Positions 6,759-13,816 of a DNA stretch of 30,460 bases are shown here, piece after piece. The translations under genes and the position numbers were made by a program. How positions within the stretch are numbered: position 1 is the first letter of the stretch; each line of letters opens with the position of its first letter. The stretch comes from Rhodobacteraceae bacterium UBA1943. Its GTDB lineage: Bacteria > Pseudomonadota > Alphaproteobacteria > Rhodobacterales > Rhodobacteraceae. The stretch lies in the NCBI GenBank assembly GCA_002336845.1, contig DDEX01000073.1, positions 1-30,460 of the forward strand. Reading direction: 5' to 3'. The notes below the pieces were generated by a model that saw only the letters and a program-made list of their open reading frames with translations, was not told the DNA's origin and did not search any database.

Positions 6759-7041
6759 TTTCATCGTGGAAAAGGAAAGCGGCCCCACCAAGGGCCGCTT
6801 TGTCATCCGGGCCAACGGGGCCGAGGCGGAACTGACCTTTTCCGTCACCACCCCCACGCTCATCATCGCAGACCATACCGGCGTGCCGGATGCGTTCAGG
6901 GGTCAGGGCGCGGGGCTGAAACTGGTTGAGGCACTGGTCGCCGATGCGCGCGCCAATGGCTACAAGGTGATGCCGCTTTGCCCCTTCGTGAATGCCACGC
7001 GCAAAAAGCATCCCGAATGGGCGGATGTTTTCGCGGTTTAA
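6751..7041 (+). CDS. Small GNAT-fold N-acetyltransferase (YjdJ type)
   Basis: The 96-residue protein matches the short GNAT family related to YjdJ and similar proteins. It shows HTGVPDAFRGQGAGLKLVEA, which includes the acetyl-CoA pyrophosphate-binding loop (RGQGAG). Further on is KVMPLCPFVNATRKKHPEW, a signature of this subfamily. The substrate is unknown. The start is TTG at 6751, overlapping the scoB stop by 8 bases, with GGAGG about 10 bases upstream. The overlap implies translational coupling to the CoA-transferase, although no biochemical link is evident beyond shared use of acyl-CoA. Confidence 0.8.
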   Translation: MTDFIVEKESGPTKGRFVIRANGAEAELTFSVTTPTLIIADHTGVPDAFRGQGAGLKLVEALVADARANGYKVMPLCPFVNATRKKHPEWADVFAV

Positions 7042-7061
7042 CGCGGAACGCAGATCATTCG

Positions 7062-7097
7062 CTGCCCCCTCCCCCTTGCGAGGGGAGTTGGCGGCAG
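7062..7097. terminator. GC-rich hairpin between convergent genes
   Basis: The left part, CTGCCCCCTCCCCC (7062-7075), pairs imperfectly with GAGGGGAGTTGGCGGCAG (7080-7097) around a TTGC loop. It lies between the ends of the GNAT gene (plus) and the lytic transglycosylase (minus). It could stop transcription from both sides, although a T-tract is missing. It resembles the hairpin at 4656-4690, so both may belong to one repeat family. Confidence 0.45.
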
Positions 7098-7115
7098 GGC
7101 GGGCCCTTGGTTGCC

Positions 7116-8006
7116 CTAGCCCTTGGGTGCCCTTGTCGCCACATCGGCGCTGATCACCTTGAAGACGCAAGGATCGGTCACCAGTTCGGGCGGCGTCAGG
7201 CACAGACCTTGCGCCACCTGCCAGGCCGCCAGCACCTTGGGCACATAATCGCGGGTTTCGGCGAAGGGTGGCACGCCGTTGTTGGCATCCACCGCCCCTT
7301 CGCCCGCGTTATAGGCCGCCAGCACCATCAGGGGATCGCGGTCGAACCGCTTCATCAGCCAGTCCAGATAGGCGACCCCGCCCTTGATGTTCTGCTCGGG
7401 ATCGGTCGCATCCGTCACGCCAAAGCGGCTGGCGGTATCCGGGATCAACTGCATCAACCCCACCGCACCTGCGGTAGAGACGGCCTTGGGCTTGCCCGCG
7501 CTTTCCACCCCGATCACCGCCAGAACCAGGGCGGGCGACACGTCCGTGCCGATCGTGGCCTTCAGTATCTCGGTGCCATAGCTGTCGGCGATCTCTTGCA
7601 TGTGTTGCAGCCGGGGGGCCGCCACCTGCGCCCCCGAGGGCCCCTGTGACAGCGTGGCCATCGCCAGCCCATAGCGCCCGTCCACCTTGTCGCGCGCAAC
7701 GGGCACGGTGTTCCAGAACCAGTCATAAGAGGCACCGGCCGGTGCCGCCGGTTGCAGCGGCCCTTCCGGGGCCTTGGGATCGGCGGTGGGAACATCGACA
7801 CCATCGGGGTCAACCTTGGGCAGCGCCGCCAAAAGGCGCGCCTGTTCCGCCGGGTCGATCTGCACGGTAATGCGCTTGCCTGGCAGCCCGTCACCCACCT
7901 TCACCCGCTTGAAGGTAAAATCGGTTGGCACGGTTGATTCGGCCCCTGCCCCATGGGCAAAGCCAAGCAGAAGAATCGCCGAAACCGTGCCTGCCAGTAT
8001 GCGCAT
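7116..8006 (-). CDS. Periplasmic lytic transglycosylase (SLT domain)
   Basis: This encodes a murein lytic transglycosylase-like protein that would cleave the glycan strands of peptidoglycan. From the ATG at 8006 it is 296 residues, beginning with a signal peptide (cleavage near residue 22, after AHGAGA). A proline- and alanine-rich middle follows, then the SLT domain at about 150-270. The catalytic glutamate is Glu168 in VIGVESAGK. GLMQLIPDTASRFGV and LAAYNAGEGAVD are the other family motifs. An upstream ATG would lengthen the N-terminus and bury the signal peptide, so I prefer 8006, although its ribosome site is weak. It lies beside the Tad pilus cluster and is divergent from the first pilin. 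Local wall opening for pilus assembly is a possible role, but a housekeeping role is equally possible. Confidence 0.88.
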   Translation of the reverse strand: MRILAGTVSAILLLGFAHGAGAESTVPTDFTFKRVKVGDGLPGKRITVQIDPAEQARLLAALPKVDPDGVDVPTADPKAPEGPLQPAAPAGASYDWFWNTVPVARDKVDGRYGLAMATLSQGPSGAQVAAPRLQHMQEIADSYGTEILKATIGTDVSPALVLAVIGVESAGKPKAVSTAGAVGLMQLIPDTASRFGVTDATDPEQNIKGGVAYLDWLMKRFDRDPLMVLAAYNAGEGAVDANNGVPPFAETRDYVPKVLAAWQVAQGLCLTPPELVTDPCVFKVISADVATRAPKG

Positions 8007-8363
8007 CGCGTTGGATGCCTGCTTTGTTCTAGTTGGCACCATTCTTCCCGAATCCGGCCCATTGCGCCAGCATTTCGCAACAGGCTCTTGGCAATTGTGG
8101 CCGGATCTGGCGGCAAGGACACGCCCCAATCTTGGCGGAATCGACAAAACGTGAAAATATTTCGCCTTGAATCAATACCTTAAGTGAATTCTTAGCGTTT
8201 TCTTAAATTACGGCAAAACTGCCTATGTCTTTCCAAACTTGGGCCACGAAAGAGGGGTGTATTCGTCTCAAGCCGATGCGATGGCGACGGACCAGAGACC
8301 CGAAGCAAAGAAAACGTCGCAGCGGTGAGACCAGATCATCATTACCCGGGAAAGGGATATACC
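8007..8363. promoter_or_regulatory. Divergent control region of the transglycosylase and pilin 1
   Basis: These 357 bases contain no credible gene. The stretch from about 8153 to 8230 is clearly AT-rich compared with its surroundings and is the likely pilin promoter region. It includes a GANTC site (GAATC, 8169-8173) and two TTAA tetramers (near 8180 and 8203). No perfect sigma-70 pair or CtrA site (TTAA-N7-TTAA) is visible. AAAGGGA near 8351-8356 is the ribosome site for pilin 1. Confidence 0.4.
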
Positions 8364-8564
8364 ATGAAACTGCTGAACATCTTCAAGTCCTTCAAGAACG
8401 ACGAATCCGGCGCTGTGACCGTTGACTGGGTTGTGCTGACCGCTGCGATCGTCGGCCTGGGCATCGTTGTCATGAACACCGTTGGCGGCGGCATCACCGG
8501 CCTTTCGACCAAGATCAACGCCCAACTGACCTCGACCAACGCTGGCTACGGCAACAACCCGTAA
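8364..8564 (+). CDS. Flp-type pilin, copy 1
   Basis: This is a 66-residue prepilin that would be the main subunit of the Tad pilus. A short basic leader (MKLLNIFKSFKNDESG) ends at a Gly that fits prepilin peptidase cleavage. The mature protein would begin AVTVDWVVLTAAIVGLGIVV, a hydrophobic helix. Canonical Flp pilins have Glu at +5 and Tyr at +6; here these are Asp and Trp. The C-terminus is GYGNNP, the same as in copy 2. The ATG at 8364 has AAAGGGA about 8 bases upstream; an earlier in-frame start would add residues that ruin the leader. A strong terminator follows directly, so this gene is probably transcribed alone at a high level, as expected for a major pilin. Confidence 0.85.
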   Translation: MKLLNIFKSFKNDESGAVTVDWVVLTAAIVGLGIVVMNTVGGGITGLSTKINAQLTSTNAGYGNNP

Positions 8565-8587
8565 TTCCGGCGACGGTCTTACGAAAT

Positions 8588-8618
8588 GGGCCGCCTTCGT
8601 CTGAGGGCGGCCTTTTTG
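8588..8618 (+). terminator. Intrinsic terminator after pilin 1
   Basis: GGCCGCC (8589-8595) and GGCGGCC (8606-8612) form a stem with a 10-base loop, followed by TTTTT (8613-8617). It lies 24 bases past the pilin 1 stop and separates it from the rest of the Tad genes. Confidence 0.88.
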
Positions 8619-8889
8619 CTAAAGGGGCCATGCCTTGGGCCGACAAGCCGCAGAAAGCAGCGGTTCCCCCGGCCAGATCGGCGCCAGCTTTGACAAGTTC
8701 CTGTCAGGGCAAACCAGCGGGCCGGTCATCGCCGCCAAACCGCCGGATGGGCACCGACCCGAAATTCATCCGCGGCCCTGCAAATGGCCTCAGACCTCCG
8801 CATAACTGCCATTACTGTGCCGTAATCCGTGCTCACCCTCTTCAATGGATATGTTGTCCCGTTGACCCGCGCCCAGGAGACCCCGCAGC
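8619..8889. promoter_or_regulatory. Region between the two pilin genes
   Basis: No gene is supported here. ATTAC (8811-8815) and GTAAT (8822-8826) form an inverted repeat with a 6-base centre, a possible operator. AGGAGA (8875-8880) is the ribosome site of pilin 2. Because of the terminator upstream, a promoter for pilin 2 and cpaB is expected here, but I cannot point to convincing -35 and -10 boxes. Confidence 0.35.
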
Positions 8890-9087
8890 ATGATGAAAGC
8901 AGCAAAACACTTCCTGCTCTCCGATGAATCGGGGGCCGTCACGGTAGATTGGGTTGTTCTGACCGCCGCCATTGTCGGCATGGCCATCCTGGTACTGACA
9001 CCAATCGCCTATGGGACAGACAGCGTTTCGCAGGGCACCGCTAATTACATCACCTCGGTTCAGGTTGGCTACGGCAACAACCCGTAA
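8890..9087 (+). CDS. Flp-type pilin, copy 2
   Basis: This second prepilin has 65 residues. After the leader MMKAAKHFLLSDESG the mature part begins AVTVDWVVLTAAIVGMAILV, almost identical to copy 1 over 17 residues, with the same Asp-Trp at +5/+6. The middle differs strongly (PIAYGTDSVSQGTANYITSV), and the tail GYGNNP is again identical. Two ATG codons (8890 and 8893) are possible; the first is 9 bases after AGGAGA. Unlike copy 1 it has no terminator after it and is probably co-transcribed with cpaB 45 bases downstream. It may therefore be a minor pilin or a variant used under other conditions; this is inference. Confidence 0.83.
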   Translation: MMKAAKHFLLSDESGAVTVDWVVLTAAIVGMAILVLTPIAYGTDSVSQGTANYITSVQVGYGNNP

Positions 9088-9132
9088 CGACAACCGGACC
9101 GGCAGACTCGGGCAGGCAAAGGCACGAAAAAG

Positions 9133-9969
9133 ATGCGTATGATTTTTGGACTGGTTCTGGTTGTGGGTGTCGCCCTTGCGGGTGCCGCCGTATTTCTGGC
9201 GAAAAATTACATCAACCAGCAACAAAGCGCCGCGCAGCGCGAACAGGCCCTGATCGCCGAGACCGGCGGCCTGACCAAGATTTATGTCGTGACCAAAGCC
9301 AAGGCCTATGGTGAGACCCTCGCCAAAGAGGATGTGCAACTGGTTTATTGGCAGAACAACGCCCTGCCCGATGGCGCCTTTACCGAGGAAGCTGCACTGT
9401 TTCCCGAGAATGCCAAGGGGGACCGTTTCGTCACCCGCGACATCGAAAAGTTCGAACCCCTTCTGGCGGTCAACGTCACCGATCCCGGTGTATCGCCCGG
9501 CCTGACCGGCAATCTGGAAAAGGGGATGCGGGCCTTTGCCATTCGCGTTGATGCCGCCGACTTCCTGCAACCGGGCGATCATGTCGATATCTACTGGACC
9601 GGCAACGCCGAGGGTACCCAAGGCGACATCACCCGCCTGATCGAAAGCGGTATGAAAGTGATCGCCGTTGACCGCAAGGACAAGCAGGCCGCCAGCGAAG
9701 GCCAGATCACCAGCCGCACAATGACCGTGGCCGCAAGCCCCGAACAGGTTGCCCGGCTGGCCCAGGCGCAAGCCACCGGTCGTCTCGTGATGTCGCTGGT
9801 CGGCATCGGCGACACGGCGGTAAACGGACTGGTCGAGGTGGATGGCAAGAAACTGCTTGGCCTGACCGACGCCGCCCCCGCGCCCGCGCCGGTTCAGGAG
9901 AAGGTTTGCACCATCCGCACTCGCAAGGGCGCAGATGTAGTGGACATTCCGATCCCCTGCACCAACTGA
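9133..9969 (+). CDS. cpaB: Flp pilus assembly protein CpaB/RcpC
   Basis: CpaB is a periplasmic, inner-membrane-anchored protein thought to work with the CpaC secretin. The 278-residue product has one N-terminal membrane segment (MIFGLVLVVGVALAGAAVFL). A SAF-type domain follows at about 45-110 (AYGETLAKEDVQLVYW, then DRFVTRDIEKFEPLLAVNVT). A second domain contains AFAIRVDAADFLQPGDHVD, the hallmark of CpaB/RcpC. The C-terminal tail has two cysteines (VCTIRTRKGADVVDIPIPC) that could form a disulfide in the periplasm. The ribosome site is modest (AAAGG about 11 bases upstream). A strong hairpin without T-tract follows the gene. Confidence 0.92.
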   Translation: MRMIFGLVLVVGVALAGAAVFLAKNYINQQQSAAQREQALIAETGGLTKIYVVTKAKAYGETLAKEDVQLVYWQNNALPDGAFTEEAALFPENAKGDRFVTRDIEKFEPLLAVNVTDPGVSPGLTGNLEKGMRAFAIRVDAADFLQPGDHVDIYWTGNAEGTQGDITRLIESGMKVIAVDRKDKQAASEGQITSRTMTVAASPEQVARLAQAQATGRLVMSLVGIGDTAVNGLVEVDGKKLLGLTDAAPAPAPVQEKVCTIRTRKGADVVDIPIPCTN

Positions 9970-9985
9970 AGCTTCTCAAGAAGCC

Positions 9986-10011
9986 GGGGCCGCATAGCAA
10001 GATGCGGCCCC
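9986..10011 (+). promoter_or_regulatory. Perfect 10-base hairpin between cpaB and cpaC
   Basis: GGGGCCGCAT (9986-9995) and ATGCGGCCCC (10002-10011) form a perfect stem with a 6-base loop, 17 bases past the cpaB stop. No U-tract follows, so it may be a Rho-linked end, an attenuator, or an mRNA 3' stabiliser that makes cpaB and cpaC levels differ. Confidence 0.6.
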
Positions 10012-10186
10012 ATATGCTGTGGCGTGTCGCATAACCTTGCGCGACGGATTGGGCTGTTGCCAGTTATCCACATCAGGAAACCCCGACAACCGTTTGATTC
10101 TTGCAAAAAAAGCGTAACTCCGGCAGTATTGTTGAATGAACGGGCGAAAAGACCCGCAATGAGGCGTGATCGAAAGGGCAGATCAC
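10012..10186 (+). promoter_or_regulatory. cpaC upstream region with DnaA box and GANTC site
   Basis: TTATCCACA at 10064-10072 is an exact match to the high-affinity DnaA box. GATTC at 10096-10100 is a CcrM methylation site. A TTGCAA hexamer (10101-10106) could be a -35 element, but no well-spaced -10 follows. AAAGGG (10173-10178) is the ribosome site of cpaC. Confidence 0.45.
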
Positions 10187-11593
10187 ATGCAGATTCGAAG
10201 CCTAGTGAAGGCAGCCATGTTCGGGCTTGCGCTTGCGGCTGCGCCAATGACGGTTGCGGCGGGTCCGACCCTCAGGGTTCTGACGGGGGGCGAAAGCGCG
10301 CCGCTGAACGTGCCGATGAACCGCGCGGTCGTCGTTGAAAGCGATACGCCGTTTGCCGAACTTTCGATCGCGAACCCCGGCATCGCCGATATCTCGACCC
10401 TGTCAGAGAAATCGATCTATGTCCTGGGCAAGACGCCTGGCCGAACAACGCTGACCCTACTGGGTGCGGACGGCAAACTTCTGACCAACATCGACGTCCA
10501 CGTCACCCCCGATATCGCCGAGTTCAAGGAACGCCTGCAACAGATCCTGCCGGGCGAGCGGATCGAGGTGCGCACCGCCAATGACGGCATCGTGCTGTCG
10601 GGCACGGTTTCGTCCACGGCCAAGCTGGACCGTGCGCTGGATCTGGCCAATCGCTACGCGCCAGAGCGTGTATCGAACCTGATGACGGTCGGCGGCACGC
10701 AGCAGGTGATGCTGAAGGTGCGCTTTGCCGAAATGCAGCGGTCGGTTTCCAAGAACCTGCGCGCTTCGCTGGGTGTGGCGGGCGGCAATGATGTCGGCAT
10801 CACTGCCGGTTCGGGTGTTCTGGCCGATGGCGGCAAGCTCAAAGACCTGCTCGACGGCAAGACCATCACCTCGCCGAACGAGGCTCAGGGCCGTCTGGGG
10901 CTGGGCTTTACCGCAGGATCGCTTGAATTCGCCGTCCTTCTGGAAGCGCTGGAATCTAAGGGCGCCGTGCGCACCCTGGCCGAACCCAACCTGACCGCCC
11001 TTTCGGGGCAGGAAGCCAAGTTCCTGGCCGGTGGTGAATATCCGATCCCCGTGGTGGACGGAAACGGCGGCCTGGCGGTGGAGTACAAACCCTTCGGTGT
11101 CGAACTGAACTTTACCCCGGTGGTGGTTGATGGCGACCAGATCAACCTGACAATCAACGCCGCCGTTTCGTCGATCGACACCTCGGTCTCGCTTCAGTCG
11201 AATGGCTTCAGCCTCAACGCCTTCAAACGCCGCGAAACCTCGACCACGGTCGAGATGCGCGACGGCGAAAGTTTTGCCATCGCCGGGCTGTTGCAGGACG
11301 ACTTCCGCAATCTCAAGGGCCAGGTGCCATGGCTGGGCGACATTCCGGTTCTGGGTGCGCTGTTCCGCAGCTCGGAATACGAACGCAACCAGTCTGAACT
11401 GGTGATCATCGTCACGCCGCATCTGGTCAGCCCGACGCGGGGCGAGGCGCTGGCCCTGCCGACTGATCGTGTCAAACTGCCGTCGGAAAAGGATTTCTTC
11501 CTGTTCGGCGATGTCGTGGGCAAGCAGAAGGGTGCTGCGGGCGAAGTCGCCAAACAGGACTTTTCCGGCTCCTACGGCTATGTGATGGAGTAA
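10187..11593 (+). CDS. cpaC: Flp pilus outer-membrane secretin CpaC/RcpA
   Basis: CpaC forms the outer-membrane channel of the Tad pilus. From the ATG at 10187 the protein has 468 residues, with a signal peptide of about 25 residues (MQIRSLVKAAMFGLALAAAP, then VAA). The N-terminal region resembles the pilus-associated domain (VPMNRAVVVESDTPFAELSI, VLGKTPGRTTLTLLG). It is followed by a BON-like segment (RIEVRTANDGIVLSGTVSS). The secretin domain occupies the C-terminal half, including RTLAEPNLTALSGQEAKFLA, VELNFTPVVV, and VPWLGDIPVLGALFRSSEY followed by ELVIIVTPHLV. The ATG at 10187 has AAAGGG 8 bases upstream; an earlier start at 10166 would add seven residues in front of the signal peptide. 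The next gene begins 5 bases after the stop. Confidence 0.95.
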   Translation: MQIRSLVKAAMFGLALAAAPMTVAAGPTLRVLTGGESAPLNVPMNRAVVVESDTPFAELSIANPGIADISTLSEKSIYVLGKTPGRTTLTLLGADGKLLTNIDVHVTPDIAEFKERLQQILPGERIEVRTANDGIVLSGTVSSTAKLDRALDLANRYAPERVSNLMTVGGTQQVMLKVRFAEMQRSVSKNLRASLGVAGGNDVGITAGSGVLADGGKLKDLLDGKTITSPNEAQGRLGLGFTAGSLEFAVLLEALESKGAVRTLAEPNLTALSGQEAKFLAGGEYPIPVVDGNGGLAVEYKPFGVELNFTPVVVDGDQINLTINAAVSSIDTSVSLQSNGFSLNAFKRRETSTTVEMRDGESFAIAGLLQDDFRNLKGQVPWLGDIPVLGALFRSSEYERNQSELVIIVTPHLVSPTRGEALALPTDRVKLPSEKDFFLFGDVVGKQKGAAGEVAKQDFSGSYGYVME

Positions 11594-11598
11594 GGCAG

Positions 11599-12258
11599 AT
11601 GATGCGCACGCGGCTTTTCCTCTCTGCCTCTGCTGCCCTGATGGTCATGGGCCTTGCCGCCTGCGATCCCACCGAATTCTACAGCGAGCTTGGCTCCGAT
11701 GTGGATAACGGCACCTTCGGCAATCCCACCATGAACAATGAACTGGTGATGACCGGCAAGATCGATGCCCAGGTCGCCTTGGGTCAGCGGTTTGCCAACG
11801 AAGTGCCGACCACCATCACCTTCGCCTTCAATTCGTCAGACCTGACCCCGGAAACCCGCGCCGTTCTGCACCAGCAGGCGAACTGGATCAGGCAATTCCC
11901 CGAGGTGCGGTTCCGCGTTTATGGCCACACCGATCTGGTCGGCTCGAACGCCTATAACAAGGCGCTTGGCCTGCGCCGGGCGAAGGCGGTTGTCGCCTAT
12001 TTCGCCAGCGAAGGCATCAGCACCTCGCGGCTTGAGGCGGTGGTTTCCTACGGCAAGACCCGCCCTGTCATCCAGACCCCCGGCCCCGAGCAGCGCAACC
12101 GCCGCACGGTTACCGAAGTCTCGGGCTTTGTCGAAACCAACCCCATGGTCATCAATGGCAAATATGCCGCGATCATCATGCGCAACTATCTGGACCTGGG
12201 CGCGCGGCAACATCCCGAAAACGCGCAGGTACAGACCCAGGTCGATCCCACCAAATAA
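11599..12258 (+). CDS. OmpA-family lipoprotein in the Tad cluster
   Basis: The 219-residue product has a lipoprotein signal with lipobox LAAC (Cys22), so it is anchored in the outer membrane or inner membrane. The C-terminal half is an OmpA-like peptidoglycan-binding domain: TITFAFNSSDLTPETRAVL, then FRVYGHTDLVGSNAYNKALG, LRRAKAVVAYF and NRRTVTEVSG. It sits where cpaD is found in Caulobacter-type loci and may play a similar part, tying the secretin to the cell wall; this is inference from position. Two adjacent ATG codons are possible (11599 and 11602), with AAGG just upstream, overlapping the cpaC stop. An intrinsic terminator follows, ending this transcription unit. Confidence 0.88.
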   Translation: MMRTRLFLSASAALMVMGLAACDPTEFYSELGSDVDNGTFGNPTMNNELVMTGKIDAQVALGQRFANEVPTTITFAFNSSDLTPETRAVLHQQANWIRQFPEVRFRVYGHTDLVGSNAYNKALGLRRAKAVVAYFASEGISTSRLEAVVSYGKTRPVIQTPGPEQRNRRTVTEVSGFVETNPMVINGKYAAIIMRNYLDLGARQHPENAQVQTQVDPTK

Positions 12259-12282
12259 CAGAATCGCCTGGCAAACTGGTCA

Positions 12283-12310
12283 GGGCCGCTTCGGCGGCCC
12301 TTTTCGTTTC
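12283..12310 (+). terminator. Intrinsic terminator after the OmpA lipoprotein
   Basis: GGGCCGC (12283-12289) and GCGGCCC (12294-12300) pair around a TTCG tetraloop, followed by TTTTCGTTT. It splits the Tad cluster into a surface part upstream and a motor part downstream. The 177 bases that follow, up to cpaE, must hold a promoter; they include an AT-rich piece (12329-12358) with TTGACG at 12345-12350, but no clear -10 partner. Confidence 0.85.
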
Positions 12311-12487
12311 TGGCATTCGGGGTCAAACCGTTAAAATTCAAAGATTGACGATTTTTTAGCCCCAATCTCGCCAACTTCCCCCGACAGGTTCGCATCAATG
12401 GGATCAGTCTGCCGCATGATCTGCGGCCGGTCATCGGGGCAGTGCCATGGGCAGGTCCGGACCGTAAACGGAAGGACATGAGGCGAG

Positions 12488-13780
12488 ATGACGAGCGTGG
12501 CTAGCTTGCAACCTGAACCGGCACCGCTTCTGGCCTGCACGGTATCGCGGGACGTTCAGAACTTCGATCTTCTGATCGACGAGATGGAAAAGGAACTTGG
12601 CGAGGCCTGGGGCGACCTGAGCTTTGACGATGCCATGATATTCCTCGGCCAGCCCGACGCATCGGGAATGGAGTTCATTGCCCTTGCCGTGAACGATCAG
12701 GATGAAGCGGATCTGGACAAGATCACCGGCATCATCCGGGCCGCCAAAGAGGTATCGATCAAGGTAATTCTGATTGCCGATCAGGTAAGCCCGATCGCGC
12801 TGCATCAGATGCTGCGGCTTGGGGCGGATGATTTCGTGCCCTACCCGCTGCCCCCCGGCGCCCTGCACGAAGCGATTGATCGCATTCGCAAACCTGCGCC
12901 CCAGCCCGCGCCCGCCGCCGCAGCCGCATCTGTGGCCCCCGCAGCCGATCATGCCGAGCCTGTTGAAGGCCAGCATCCGACCTTCAAGGCCAAGGGCGAC
13001 CGTAACGCCGTGGTACTGCCGATTCACGGGTTGGCGGGTGGTTGCGGGGCCTCGACCCTTGCCACCAATCTTGCCTGGGAACTGGCCGGCATGGAGAAAA
13101 ACGGCGGCCCGCGGGTTTGCCTGATCGACCTTGATTTCCAGTATGGCTCTGCGGCGACCTATCTGGACCTGCCGCGCAAGGAAGCGGTGTTCGAGGTTCT
13201 GTCGGACGCCGCCCAGTTGGACAGCGACGCCCTGCTGCACGCCATGCTGACCTTCAACGATCGCCTGCATGTGCTGACCGCGCCGCCCGACATGCTGCCG
13301 CTGGATATCGTCACACCTGACGACATCGGCCGCATCATTGATATGGCGCAGGCCAACTTTGACTTTGTCATCATCGATATGCCAAAGACCATCGTCGCCT
13401 GGACCGAAGCGGTTCTGACGCGCGCGCATGTGTACTTCGCGCTGCTGGAGCTGGACCTGCGTTCGGCCCAGAATGTGCTGCGGCTGGTGCGCGCCCTGAA
13501 GGCCGAGGGGCTGCCGCATGAAAAGCTGCGCTATGTGTTGAACCGGGCCCCGAAATTCACCGATCTGTCGGCGAAAAGCCGGGTCAAGCGCATGGCCGAA
13601 AGCCTGGACATCAGCTTTGAAGTGCAACTTTCCGATGGCGGTGCACAGGTGACGCAAGCCAATGACCATGGCCTGCCTCTGGCCGAAAGTGCTGCCAAGA
13701 ACGTGCTGCGCCGCGACATCCAGAAACTGGCGAAATCCTTGTACGACCTGAACAAGGCCGTGGAAACCGGCAAGGCCTGA
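12488..13780 (+). CDS. cpaE: Pilus assembly protein CpaE/TadZ
   Basis: TadZ localises the Tad machinery, often at a cell pole. The 430-residue protein has a degenerate receiver-like domain at about 15-130 (DLLIDEMEKELGEAWGDLSF, then LRLGADDFVPYPLPPGALHE). An Ala/Pro-rich linker follows (PQPAPAAAAASVAPAA). The second domain is a ParA/MinD-like ATPase at about 170-420. Its P-loop reads GLAGGCGASTL (181-191). It lacks the lysines of a standard or deviant Walker A motif, as reported for some TadZ proteins, so ATP hydrolysis may be weak or absent. CLIDLDFQYGSAATYLDL and FVIIDMPKTIVAWTEAVL are the other ATPase motifs. The start has GAGG 4 bases upstream. cpaF follows after 36 bases. Confidence 0.92.
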   Translation: MTSVASLQPEPAPLLACTVSRDVQNFDLLIDEMEKELGEAWGDLSFDDAMIFLGQPDASGMEFIALAVNDQDEADLDKITGIIRAAKEVSIKVILIADQVSPIALHQMLRLGADDFVPYPLPPGALHEAIDRIRKPAPQPAPAAAAASVAPAADHAEPVEGQHPTFKAKGDRNAVVLPIHGLAGGCGASTLATNLAWELAGMEKNGGPRVCLIDLDFQYGSAATYLDLPRKEAVFEVLSDAAQLDSDALLHAMLTFNDRLHVLTAPPDMLPLDIVTPDDIGRIIDMAQANFDFVIIDMPKTIVAWTEAVLTRAHVYFALLELDLRSAQNVLRLVRALKAEGLPHEKLRYVLNRAPKFTDLSAKSRVKRMAESLDISFEVQLSDGGAQVTQANDHGLPLAESAAKNVLRRDIQKLAKSLYDLNKAVETGKA

Positions 13781-13816
13781 TCGGGCCTTTCGATCACTGC
13801 ATTCTTGGGGGTATAA

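Noticed and set aside
5382..6866. Minus-strand open frame of 494 codons opposite scoA-scoB
   Set aside because: It is antisense to two clear enzyme genes and has a composition (many His, Gln, Arg) typical of reverse-frame shadows.
8178..8196. CtrA binding site before pilin 1
   Set aside because: TTAA and TTAG are present, but the spacing is 8 instead of 7 and the second half is imperfect, so it does not meet the consensus.
8630..8893. Plus-strand frame of 87 codons between the pilins
   Set aside because: Although AAAGGGG precedes the ATG, the composition (Pro, Arg, Ser) is not protein-like and the frame runs over the pilin 2 ribosome site.
12431..13669. Minus-strand frame of 412 codons opposite cpaE
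   Set aside because: It covers a well-supported ATPase gene and has no motif or ribosome site.
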